A stretch of DNA of 64,000 nt from Acidimicrobiales bacterium (GTDB taxonomy: Bacteria; Actinomycetota; Acidimicrobiia; Acidimicrobiales; Acidimicrobilacustridaceae). How positions within the stretch are numbered: position 1 is the stretch's first letter; each line of letters opens with the position of its first letter. The stretch is taken from assembly GCA_018401565.1 (NCBI GenBank), contig JAGYKS010000035.1, positions 1 through 64,000 on the forward strand, in the 5' to 3' direction. The notes beneath the pieces are model-generated. The model was not told the origin of the DNA and searched no databases. It saw nothing but the letters and a program-made list of their open reading frames with translations. Made by a program: the position numbers and the translations under genes. This document shows positions 29,887 to 40,835 of this stretch, piece after piece.

Positions 29887-30971
29887 CACCGCGCCAGCCA
29901 ATCGGCGTCGCACGCGCAGTGCGAAGCCGGCTGGCTTCGCACGCAGTCGACGGGCGACTCGTCGGATCGGAGGGGGAAGGAGGATGACCGTCGGGTCGCC
30001 ACAAGTCCCATCGCTCGGTCACGACGGCACCCAAAGACGCCTTGAATCTTCCAGCTGGGCCTGGACGAGCACCGTTGAGGTCGACCCTTCTACACCGCGA
30101 TATGGAGGTCCTGGGCGGCCCTCCACCGCAGCAGCGAATTTGCCCCCAGATCGGCATGTGACGGGTCTGAGCCCGTGAACATATTGCCGGCTCGGTCTCC
30201 CACACGACGGTCAACTGAAAGGCTACGGGGGTACCGGTGGTGAATATGCCACGAACAGCCGCCCGGTTGCCGCCGGCGAGTAGCGAGCCGATGAGCTGCC
30301 GCCAGGTGGCAGAGTCGGCCCAATCGGTGGACCATACGTTCCGAGCTGCAGCATTTGAGCCGCACCAAATGCTCAACCAGCGAGTCGGGGCAGTGGCTGG
30401 GCTCAGCGATTGTTTCCACCAAGTAGCCGTGTTGCTCGGCTCGCCGAATCAGTCGTCGACGGTTGCGTTCCATGGCATTCCACGCCCGTCGAGGCAGGCG
30501 ATATCCATCTCATAGGTGAAGGTGGGGCGAGCCGACCAGCCTGACTCCAACACGGCCCGGACATCACCGATCTCGGGGTGAATGCGAATCGTGGCTGCCG
30601 GGCAGGTCGCTGCCACCTGACCGATGAGAGCACTGACAATCCGTGAGGTGTGTCGGTCACACACCGACCGATGCCTTGATGTTGATGGGCGTATCACCGG
30701 TCCGTTGAAGGCGACCACTGGCAAGGGCCCGGGATGTCCAACAGGTGATGCCAGCAGCATGATTCCACCAACCATCTCGTGGCCCTTCCACGCTGCCCAG
30801 CCCGTTACCCGCAACCCGTAGGCAGCGGCAGCACCGGCAACCAGCTCAGGCGAGTGATAACTGGTGCGACCAACGCCTGTTTTGGAGAGTTCACGCCATG
30901 AGGGGCTCGTTCAGAGCCAGCGGAACGACCGAAAGCTGGTGGCGGCGGCCTGAACTTCCGGGCGGATACAT
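29886..30971 (-). CDS. GNAT/FemAB-like acyltransferase (several frameshifts)
   Basis: Pieces in three frames fit the BioF2/FemAB-type GNAT family found in exopolysaccharide loci. ATG 30971 begins MYPPGSSGRRHQLSVVPLAL, then SKTGVGRTSYHSPELVAGAA, GWAAWKGHEMVGGIMLLASP, FTYEMDIACLDGRGMPWNAM, RNRRRLIRRAEQHGYLVE and the signature-like VDLNGARPGPAGRFKASLGA near the C-terminus, which matches the family's Lys-containing FK-S-G segment. Such enzymes transfer an acyl or aminoacyl group to a cell-envelope acceptor. The stop overlaps the downstream GT2 start (TGATG). The assignment rests on pattern and order of pieces, so it is moderate. Confidence 0.5.
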
Positions 30972-31088
30972 CAGTCTGGCCCGTTGACATGACTGGAGGG
31001 ACACTAGTGACACCGTTGTGGTCCCACAACGGACCAGGCAAGCACTTCGAAAGATGGTTGCGGTCCAAAGCTCAGCGGGGACAATCAG

Positions 31089-31121
31089 GGCCACTATCTG
31101 GGCCACTATCAGGCCACTATC
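31089..31121. repeat. Three-copy imperfect tandem repeat GGCCACTATC
   Basis: GGCCACTATC occurs at 31089-31098, 31101-31110 and 31112-31121, spaced 12 and 11 bp, with a half-copy GGGCC after. It lies just downstream of the cofE stop and ~115 bp from the acyltransferase start. Unit spacing is too short for CRISPR. Confidence 0.7.
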
Positions 31122-31128
31122 TGGGCCG

Positions 31129-31862
31129 TTACCGAAACAGGTCGTCGGCGGCAGGGCGGATCATGTCGTCGGCGATGCTGCCGGTGCCGAGCCAGTCGGC
31201 GGGCACACCACGCACCACGGCCACCGGCACCCCGTCGGCCTTGCCCATCACCATCTCGGCTGCCGACGCGATCTCGTCGGCCACGGCCACCTCGGTCACC
31301 ATGAGCTCACGACCCAGCGCATCGGTGGTGCCCCGCAAGTCCACCACCGGCCGCAGTCCGGCTGACCCGATGGCCACATCGGTCACGCCCCGTCGCCACG
31401 GACGGCCGAACGTGTCCGACACCACCACGGCCACGTCCACCCCGAACCGGTGCACCAGGGCATCACGGATCCGACGGGCCGAACGATCGGAATCCTCGGG
31501 CAGCAGGGCGGCGGTGCCGCGCTCCACGTTGGACAGGTCAATGCCGGCGTTGGCGCACACAAACCCGTGCTTGGTCTCGCTGATCACCAGCATCCCCCGA
31601 CGCCGCAGGATGCGTACCGACTCACGTTCCACCAACGGCCGGTGCCCGTCGGGGTCGTCGGGGTCGATGGCCACCAGCTGGTTTTCCGCCTTGGACACCA
31701 CCTTTTGCGTCACCACCACCACGTCACCGGCAGCCAGGTCGTCGGGACCGGCGGCGATGGCGTCAACAATCAGACCGGCCAGATCCGATCCCGGGGCGAT
31801 CTCACCCATGCCCACCACCCCGAACACCTCGATGCGCCGTGGCGACGGGCTGCTGCTGCTGG

Positions 31863-31866
<4 letters not shown>
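31129..31866 (-). CDS. cofE: Coenzyme F420-0:L-glutamate ligase
   Basis: GTP-dependent ligase that adds gamma-linked glutamates to F420-0 (FbiB N-terminal domain in mycobacteria). Intact frame: IEVFGVVGMGEIAPGSDLAG at the N-terminus, DVVVVTQKVVSKAENQLV, MLVISETKHGFVCANAGID, the metal-binding VVVSDTFGRPWRRGVTDVAI and a C-terminal DEIASAAEMVMGKADGVPVA. About 245 residues, so it lacks the nitroreductase-like domain fused in mycobacterial FbiB. GTG 31866 overlaps the cofD stop by 4 bp (GTGA), which indicates co-translation. Confidence 0.9.
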
Positions 31867-33796
<1,930 letters not shown>

Positions 33797-34702
33797 TCAG
33801 GGCCCGACTCGGGCACGCCACTCGTTCATGATGTCGCCCAGGGTGGTGTCGAGCGGGATTTCCGGCTCCCAGCCGGTGGCCTTTGTCACCTTGGTGTGGT
33901 CGCCACACAGCACCGGCACGTCCACGGGTCGCTGCAGGCTGGGATCTCCCTGCAGGCGCACCGGGCGGCGGGCCAACGCCACAAGGCGTTCGCCCAGTTC
34001 GGCGATGGCGATGTCGTGACCCGAACACACGTTGTAGGCCTCACCGGGCTCACCATCGGTGATGATCATGCGGTACGACCGCACCACGTCACGCACGTCG
34101 GTGAAGTCACGCCGTGGGGTGAGGTTGCCCACCGTCACCTCTTCGCGCCCCTCCAGCTCACACACAGCGATGCGTTCGGCCAGCGCCGGGGCGACGAACT
34201 GGTTGGCCTGACCGGGCCCCAGATGGTTGAACGCCCGCACCCGCATCACCTCGAGGCCGTACCCAAGCCACGCCTGCAAAGCGATCATGTCGGCGGCCAC
34301 CTTGGAGGCGGCATAGGGGCTGACCGGTCGCATCGGGCTGTCTTCGGTGAGCGGCAACTCGGCCAGGGTCACCTTGCCGTAAATGTCAGCCGACGACACC
34401 ACCAGCACCCGGCCCACGGTGTCCCGACACGCCTGCAGCACGTTGAGCGTGCCTTCGGAGTTCACCCGCAGTGTGGCCAGCGGTGCCTGCCACGAACCTC
34501 CCACGTCACTCCATCCGCCCAGGTGGTACACGGCGTCGGGGGCGGCGTCGGCAATGGCCCGGCGCACGGCGTCGGCGTCGAGCAGGTCCACCCCGGTGGT
34601 GCGGTCGATGCCGACCACGTCGTCACCCATGGACTGCAGGTAGGTGGTGAGGTGCTGACCGACGAACCCGGCCGATCCGGTGATGAGTGCGCGCACGGTC
34701 AA
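33797..34702 (-). CDS. rmd: GDP-6-deoxy-D-lyxo-4-hexulose reductase (GDP-D-rhamnose synthase) type SDR
   Basis: Reduces the Gmd product to GDP-D-rhamnose. Intact, 301 residues. RALITGSAGFVGQHLTTYLQ is the NADP motif, VYHLGGWSDVGGSWQAPLAT and VVSSADIYG follow, YAASKVAADMIALQA has the catalytic Tyr-Lys, and RAFNHLGPGQANQFVAPALA is characteristic of Rmd rather than Gmd or epimerases. It starts at TTG 34702 (TTGA overlap with the upstream GT stop) or GTG 34696. It sits next to gmd, which strongly supports a GDP-D-rhamnose pathway. Confidence 0.85.
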   Translation of the reverse strand: MTVRALITGSAGFVGQHLTTYLQSMGDDVVGIDRTTGVDLLDADAVRRAIADAAPDAVYHLGGWSDVGGSWQAPLATLRVNSEGTLNVLQACRDTVGRVLVVSSADIYGKVTLAELPLTEDSPMRPVSPYAASKVAADMIALQAWLGYGLEVMRVRAFNHLGPGQANQFVAPALAERIAVCELEGREEVTVGNLTPRRDFTDVRDVVRSYRMIITDGEPGEAYNVCSGHDIAIAELGERLVALARRPVRLQGDPSLQRPVDVPVLCGDHTKVTKATGWEPEIPLDTTLGDIMNEWRARVGP

Positions 34703-35868
34703 ACTCTAGGCGGTCGGCCGCCAACGTCAGGGGTTGACCCGCCGTGAGCCGCAGCAGCGTCGCGATACAGCGACGTCATGGCGGCCACGGTGCGATCCCA
34801 CGAGTACCGGGCGGCCTGGAGTGGGCCGGCGGCTCGCAGGCGGGTGGCGGTGGCGTCGTCGCCGGTCACCTCGGCCAGCGCACCGGCCAGGGCGTCGGTG
34901 TCGCCCACCGGCACCAGCACGGCGGCATCCCCGCACACTTCGGCCACTGCGGCCACATTGGTGGCCACCACCGGGGTGCCCACACTCATGGCTTCCAGCG
35001 GCGGCAACCCGAAGCCTTCGTAGCGCGACGGGTACGCCAGCACGGTGGCAGCGCGCAGCAACGCCGCACGCTGCAGCGCATCCACCCATCCCAGCCGCAC
35101 GATGCGGGAGCGGTGGCGCGAGGCGGCGATGGCGGTGGCGAGTTCGTTCGCTCCCCAGCCGTCAGGCCCGGCCACCACCAGCACGATGGTGGGGTCGTCA
35201 TCAGCGACGGCCTCAAAGGCGTTCACCAGGCCGGGGAGGTCCTTGCGCGGTTCCACGGTGCCCAACGCCAGGACAAAGCGCTCTGATCCGGCCAACCGGT
35301 GGCCCACGGCCACGTCGGCGTCGGGTACCGGTGACGGTGCCAGCGGCACACAGCGCACCCGGGCCGGATCCACAGCGAACATGTCGATCACCTCGGCGGC
35401 CACGGCCTCGGTGTCGGTATGCACCCATGCCCCACGACGCACCGCCGCTCGCACCAGTGCCGGGTAGGCCAGCGTGTCGGCGGTGCACATGGCGGGAAAG
35501 TGCACCATGGTGAGGTCGTGCACCGACACCACGGCGGCAGCATTGCGGGTGGGTGGCACCACGTAGTTGGGCCCGTGCACCACGTCCACCGGCCCGGTCC
35601 ACCATTCCACCGGTGGCCAGCCCACCCGGCGCCACGCCTCGCGCAACGGCCGGGCGGCCATGGGCCGGGTCACCACCCGACACGGGGTGGGGGTGGCAGC
35701 GGCCACCTGGTGGCGGCCACGCCAACTGGCGGCATACGCCACCAGTTCGATGCTGGGATCGGCGGCCAGACCGCGTGCCAGGGCTTCGGTGAACACCCCG
35801 ATGCCGGTGCGGTCCCCAATGAGCGGGGCCACGTCGAGCGCCACCCGCAAGCGGGGCCTAGCCAACAT
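34699..35868 (-). CDS. GT4 glycosyltransferase
   Basis: Intact GT-B enzyme of ~390 residues from ATG 35868. RVALDVAPLIGDRTGIGVFT is the N-terminal strand and Gly loop; PVDVVHGPNYVVPP and AAVVSVHDLTMVHFP follow. The donor domain has FVLALGTVEPRKDLPGLVNA, ATVLAYPSRYEGFGLPPLEA and GTPVVATNVAAVAEVCGD. Segments around VVPPTRNAA and EPRKDLP mark the subgroup usually linked to rhamnosyl or mannosyl transfer in actinobacterial wall polysaccharide loci. It is a paralogue of 35907-37029, and its stop overlaps the rmd start. GDP-rhamnose is a plausible donor, by position only. Confidence 0.85.
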   Translation of the reverse strand: MLARPRLRVALDVAPLIGDRTGIGVFTEALARGLAADPSIELVAYAASWRGRHQVAAATPTPCRVVTRPMAARPLREAWRRVGWPPVEWWTGPVDVVHGPNYVVPPTRNAAAVVSVHDLTMVHFPAMCTADTLAYPALVRAAVRRGAWVHTDTEAVAAEVIDMFAVDPARVRCVPLAPSPVPDADVAVGHRLAGSERFVLALGTVEPRKDLPGLVNAFEAVADDDPTIVLVVAGPDGWGANELATAIAASRHRSRIVRLGWVDALQRAALLRAATVLAYPSRYEGFGLPPLEAMSVGTPVVATNVAAVAEVCGDAAVLVPVGDTDALAGALAEVTGDDATATRLRAAGPLQAARYSWDRTVAAMTSLYRDAAAAHGGSTPDVGGRPPRV

Positions 35869-35906
35869 GGGCGAGGCGGGCCATGTCAGGCTGCGATGCG
35901 GGCATG

Positions 35907-37029
35907 TCAGGCGTTGGCGATGGCACGGCGGTACAGGTCCACGATGCCGTCGGTGGTGCGATCCCAGGAGAACTCGCCCACCCGAACGTGTCCGGCAGCG
36001 GTCACCCGGGCCCGTTCGGCGTCGTCGGTGGTCAGGCGCACCAGACCGGCAGCGATGTCGTCGGTGTCGCCGGGGTCCACAAACACGGCGGCGTCGCCGC
36101 ACGTTTCCACCAGCGCCCCCACCCGTCCGGCCAGCACCGGGGTGCCCACGCTCATGGCCTCCAGCGGCGGGATGCCAAAACCTTCGTACAGCGACGGGTA
36201 CGCCAGCACCTCGGCGGCCCGCAGCAACGCCGACCGGCCCGGGGCGTCCACCCAGCCGAGCACGTGGATGCGGTCACCATGACGGGCAGTCACCACCGCA
36301 GCGTCGAGAGCCGCTGACCCCCATCCGGGCGCACCGGCGATGACCAGATGCAGGTCGTGGTCGGTGTCGGCCACACGGTCCCATGCCGCAACGAGTCGCG
36401 GCAGGTTCTTGCGGGGTTCCACGGTGCCCAACGCCAGCACGAAGCGCTCGGCCCCGGCCAGAACCCGACCGTCGGCAGGCGTCGGCATCAGGCAGTGGGT
36501 CGGTGGCGTTGGGCACCACCACCACCCGGTCAGGGTGGGCCCCCATGAACTCCACCAGTTCGTCACGCACAAACCCCGACACCGCATGCAGCCAGGCGCC
36601 GCGCTCGATGGCCTTGGCGATGAGTGCCGGGTACCAGTCGCGGGTGTCGGGGGTGCACAGTTCGGGATGGTGCACGAAGGTGAGGTCGTGCACGGTGGCC
36701 ACCATGGCCGCCCTGCGGGCCGGTGGCACGATGAAGTTGGGGGAGTGGACCACATCCACCCGTCCGGTGATCCATTCGATGGGTGGCCGGTTGCCGCGGC
36801 GCCACAATGCCCGGGTGTACCGGGGCGACAGCACGTCACAGCGCGAGGCAATGGGCACCGACGGCCCGACCGCTGCGGCCACGGCCTGTGATTCCCGCCA
36901 CGCCACGGCGTACCCGGTGACGTCGATGTCGGGTCGTGCCACCAATCGCTCGAGCACGGCTGCAGCAAAGGTGCCCACGCCGGTGGGGGGACTCAGGGCG
37001 TAGGTGCAGTCATAGGCCAGGCGCACCAT
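35907..37029 (-). CDS. GT4 glycosyltransferase (frameshifted)
   Basis: Paralogue of the next gene. MVRLAYDCTYALSPPTGVGT, VDVVHSPNFIVPPARRAAMV and VATVHDLTFVHHPELCTPDT form the acceptor domain. An indel near 36480 separates it from FVLALGTVEPRKNLPRLVAA, VLGWVDAPGRSALLRAAEVL, YPSLYEGFGIPPLEAMSVGT and GALVETCGDAAVFVDPGD. About 373 residues. Start ATG 37029. The heptamer repeat array lies in its upstream region. With 34699-35868, rmd and gmd it forms the minus-strand run that would make and use GDP-deoxysugars. Confidence 0.82.
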
Positions 37030-37090
37030 CGGAGTATCGCACGCCGCAAACCCGGGCCGGGGTTGCTGCAGTCAGAGATACGTCAGTGCG

Positions 37091-37146
37091 AGCACCCAGC
37101 GCCCAACACCCAGCGCCCAACACCCAGCACCCAGCACCCAGCACCC
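37091..37146. repeat. Perfect heptamer tandem array, eight units
   Basis: Eight adjoining 7-bp units fit ARCRCCC: AGCACCC, AGCGCCC, AACACCC, AGCGCCC, AACACCC and three AGCACCC. On the minus strand the array is G-rich (GGGTGCT) and lies between the 85-residue gene and the start of the GT at 37029. It could affect RNA or DNA structure or vary in copy number. Confidence 0.9.
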
Positions 37147-37169
37147 ACACAGCAAAAGTGAGCACAACG

Positions 37170-37397
37170 TCAGGACTGGCGTCGCAGCGGCTTTCCCAAC
37201 AGGCGCAGGGGTTCAGCCAATGGGGTGTCGGCCAGCAGCTGGGTGGCCTCGTGATGAACGCCCCGGGCAGTGCGTCGGAGGTCCCGTTCAATTTCACGTC
37301 GGCGCACCTGAACCCGGTTCACACCCAGCAGTCCCATACCCACGGTGAAGTACACCGCATCGGCGGCCAGGCGCGAGGCGTTGTCAATCGCATCCAT
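37170..37397 (-). CDS. Small conserved-looking hypothetical protein
   Basis: 75 residues from ATG 37397 (an upstream in-frame start gives 85). MDAIDNASRLAADAVYFTVG leads into GMGLLGVNRVQVRRREIERD and then RTARGVHHEATQLLADTPLA. One weakly hydrophobic N-terminal helix is followed by a charged helix, which resembles small polyhydroxyalkanoate- or membrane-associated proteins, but I do not recognise the family. Codon use matches the neighbours. It is the first gene of the minus-strand run and is divergent from the large GT2-membrane gene. Confidence 0.6.
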   Translation of the reverse strand: MDAIDNASRLAADAVYFTVGMGLLGVNRVQVRRREIERDLRRTARGVHHEATQLLADTPLAEPLRLLGKPLRRQS

Positions 37398-37488
37398 GTC
37401 CTCACCGTAGCGGGGAGGTGCGGCCATCGGGGTGTCAATGGTGGCGATGCCATCGACCGGGATGTCAGGGCCTCACCCATGAGGCAGG

Positions 37489-37494
37489 TACCCT
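37489..37494 (+). promoter_or_regulatory. -10-like TACCCT upstream of the GT2-membrane fusion
   Basis: TACCCT lies 6 nt before codon ATC 37501. An in-frame stop at 37480-37482 and the lack of ATG or GTG before 37573 mean that, if this is a leaderless promoter, translation would start at ATC 37501 or at the first-strand GTG 37573. Confidence 0.3.
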
Positions 37495-37500
37495 TCGGCC

Positions 37501-40500
37501 ATCGTCAGTTCTGCGGTTTCCCCGCCTTCCGACGGCGTCTCCGCCGACCCCGCCGACTCGCTGCAGCCGTCAGTGGTCGTGGTGGTGGTCGCCCACAACC
37601 CCGGTGACTGGTTCGAGGCCACGCTGTCGTCGATCGCCGCCCAGACCTACGACAACGTGTCGCTCACGGTGGTGGACGCCGCCAGCACGCTGGCTGTTGC
37701 CGACCGGGTCACCGCCGTCGTGCCCGACGCCACCGTCACCCGTCTCAACACCAACCCCGGGTTCGGTCCGGCCTGCAACCAGGTGCGCCACAGCGCCCCG
37801 GCAGCGGCGTTCTACCTGTTCTGTCACGACGATGTGGTCCTTGCCCCCGACGTTGTCACGTTGATGGTGGCCGAGGCCTTTCGGGCCAACGCCGGTGTGG
37901 TGGGCCCGAAGCTCGTGCAGTACGACGATCCCCGTCGGTTGCTGGCGTTGGGCATGGGCTGTGACCGTTTGGGTCAGCCCGCCGCGCTGGTGGAGCGTGG
38001 CGAGCTTGATCAGGGCCAGCACGACGCCACCCGCGATGTGTTCTTCGTACCCGGGGCGGCCACGTTGGTGCGCGCCGACCTGTTCACCGCCCTCGACGGT
38101 TTCGACCCCGACATCGACCTGCACGGTGAGGACCTGGACCTGTGCTGGCGGGCCCGGGCGGCTGGGGCATCGGTGGTGGTGGCCCCGGCTGCGGTTGTGG
38201 CCCACCTCGAGGCCCTCGGTCAGCGGCGAGACGCCGACGACCGTCGCCGGTTGCAGCTGCGTCACCGCCTGCGCACGTTGCGGGTGTGCTCAACGGCGTC
38301 CAGCCGGTGGTGGCTGGTGCCTGCTGCGGCCGTGGTGGCCTTGGTCGAGGGCATGGTGGCCGTCGTCATGGGGCGTGGGCGCCACGTGGCCGATCTGGCC
38401 GCAGCGTGGACATGGAACATGTCGCACCGCAGGAGCCTCAAGCAGCGTCGTGAGCGCATGGCAGCGGTGCGGGCCGTCAGTGACCGTGACATCCGTGCCA
38501 CGCAGGTGCGGGGTCTGGCTCGGGCCCGCTCGCTGATGCGAGCCCGTCAGGCCGCAGGCGCGCCCATTGACGGTGACGGCACGGGCATGGTTGCCGCCCA
38601 GCCCATGGGCTGGTGGGGCGTTGGCGTGTGGGTGGCCGTTGCCGTGGTGCTGGTGGTGGGAAGCCGCACCCTCGTCACCGGCCGGGTGCCAGCAGTGGGC
38701 GACTTCGTGCTGTTCCCGTCGTCTGCCGGCGACCTGTTGAGTTCGTGGTGGAGCGGCTGGCGCCCAGTGGGTTTGGGTGCCCCCGAAGTGTCGCCGCCGT
38801 TGCTGGGGTGTTCTGGCTGGCGTCGGTGCTGTCATTGGGAGCCACCGCCCTGGCTCGCACCGTGTTGATCCTGGGGGCACTGCCCGTGGCCGCCATCGGC
38901 GTGTGGCGACTGGCCACCCCGCTGGGGTCGCCTCGGGTGCGCATCGTTGCGCTGTTGGTGGCGGTTGCCAACCCGCTCACCTACGACGCCATCGCCACCG
39001 GCCGGTGGTCGTCGCTGGTGGTGCTGGCGGTCATGCCGTGGGTCATGGTGCACATCGCCCGTGGCGCACGCCTCGAGCCCTTTGGCAGTCGTCGCAGCAG
39101 GTGGTTCCACATCGTGTCGGCCGGGGTGTTGGTGGCTGTGGCCACACTGTGGCTACCGGCGGCCCCGGTGTTGGTGGCGGTCGTGGTGGTGGCGTTGGTG
39201 GTTGGTGGCCTGCTGGTGGGTTCGCTGCGGGGCACCGGCGGGTTGCTGGGGGTCGGTGCGGGGGCGGTGGTGGTGGCTGTGGTGCTGTGCGCCCCGTGGC
39301 TGGCCGGCATCGCCACCGGTTCCACTGACGCCGCCGGATGGTCGGTCTGGCTGGGCTCGTCGCTTGGTGGTGGCATGGCGCCGACAGGCGGTGAGATCCT
39401 GCGCTTTCAGACCGGTCCGGTTGGATCGTCGGCGCTGGGGTGGGCGCTGGTGGTGACCGCCACCCCGGCGCTTCTGTTCGGTCGCAGGTGGCGGCTGGTG
39501 TGGGCGGCTCGGGCGTGGACGGTGGTGTTGGTGGGTTGGGCAGCGGTGGCCGCAGCCGGCCAGGGATGGTTGGGACCCATCGTGCCGGTACCGGATCTGC
39601 TGCTGGCCCCGTCGGTGGCAGCACTTGCGCTGGCCGCCGGTGCCGGGATGGCAGCGTTCGAACGGGACCTGTCGGGCTATCGATTCGGTTGGCGCCAGGT
39701 GGCGTCGTTTGTGGCCACCGTGGCGGTGGTGGTGGCGTTGCTGCCCGTGCTCGGTTCAGCGTTTGGCGGTCGCTGGGACCTGCCCCAACGTGACTTCGAC
39801 GACAAGCTTGCCTTCATGACCGAGGAGCGCAACGCCGAGCCGTTCCGGGTGCTGTGGGTGTCTGAAGCCGACCTGCTCCCGCTGGCCGGATGGCCGCTGG
39901 ACGCTCCATCGCTGGGCACCCCACCATTGGACACCCTGTCGCTGGGATCCGGCGGCGCATCTTCTGACACTCCGCTGCTGGTGTGGGGAACCACCGACAA
40001 CGGCCTGCCCGGGCCCGACAACTTGTTCACCGTCGCTCCGCTGAGCGGCACCCGGCAGCTGGCTGAAGCGTTGACACTGGCTGCATCAGGCGACACCGAC
40101 CGGCTCGGTTCACTGCTGGGCCCGATGGGGATCCGGTACGTGGTGGTGCCCCAGCGATTGGCACCGGGGTCGCCTGATCCGTCGACATCCTGATCCGTCG
40201 ATACCCGATCCGTCGATGCCCGATGGCGCCACCACCGATGCCGGCACCGGCACTTCCAACGGCACTCCCGGCACCACAACGGCGGGATCGGCCACGGGCG
40301 CCGGCGACCCGGCCGCAACGTCGGGGTTGCCGGCGGTGGTGGACCTGTTCAGTCGTCAGCTGGATTTGTCGGTGCTTCCGGTGGGGGTGACATCCGGGTG
40401 TGGGCCAACACCGCGTGGGTGCCGTCGCGGGCCCTGTTCACCGACGACCAGCTCGCCTCGCTGCCCAACGACGGCCCCCGGGCTGTCGCCGAACTGTCCG

Positions 40501-40832
40501 AAGGTATCGGCGTGTTGCCCAACGGCGAGGTGGGCGCTGCCGGAGTTCTCAGTGAGTCCGGGTCGGTGTACGTCGCTCAGCAGTTCGACGACGGCTGGAC
40601 GTTCACCACCGCGGTGGGTGACTCCAGCCGCAACCTGGCTCCCACCGAGGTGTTGGGCTGGGCCATGCGTTTCGACGACGTCAACGACGGTCCTGCTGCT
40701 GTGGGCTGGACCGAACCGCCACTGCTGCGACTGCTCATCGTGGCCACGCCGTTGCTGTGGCTGCTGGCGTTGTGGTTGTTGATCCGCAATCGGCCGGTTC
40801 GCTGTTGCCACCCGCACATCCATCGGCGGTGA
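37501..40832 (+). CDS. GT2 glycosyltransferase fused to a large polytopic membrane domain (frameshifted)
   Basis: About 1,100 residues when three frames are joined (shifts near 38800, 40190 and 40390). The N-terminal 250 residues are GT2: VVVVVVAHNPGDWFEATLSS, LNTNPGFGPACNQVRH, FYLFCHDDVVLAPDVV and GEDLDLCWRARAAGASVVVA. TM helices follow (WWGVGVWVAVAVVLVVGS, VFWLASVLSLGATALARTVL, IVALLVAVANPLTYDA and several more). Then comes an extracytoplasmic part with PFRVLWVSEADLLPLAGWPL and a last TM helix before 40832 (LLRLLIVATPLLWLLALWLL). This architecture is seen in actinobacterial cell-wall glycosyltransferases next to DUF5719 genes. It could make and export a glycan intermediate. The start is unclear (see the TACCCT entry). 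Confidence 0.7.
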
Positions 40833-40835
40833 ATC

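Noticed and set aside
31085..31130. Rho-independent terminator after cofE
   Set aside because: The repeats are direct, not inverted, and no U-tract follows.
37091..37146. CRISPR array
   Set aside because: Units are 7 bp with no spacers; it is a simple tandem repeat.
38613..40193. Independent membrane-protein gene
   Set aside because: Continues the GT2-membrane protein after an indel; its nominal start lies inside that gene.
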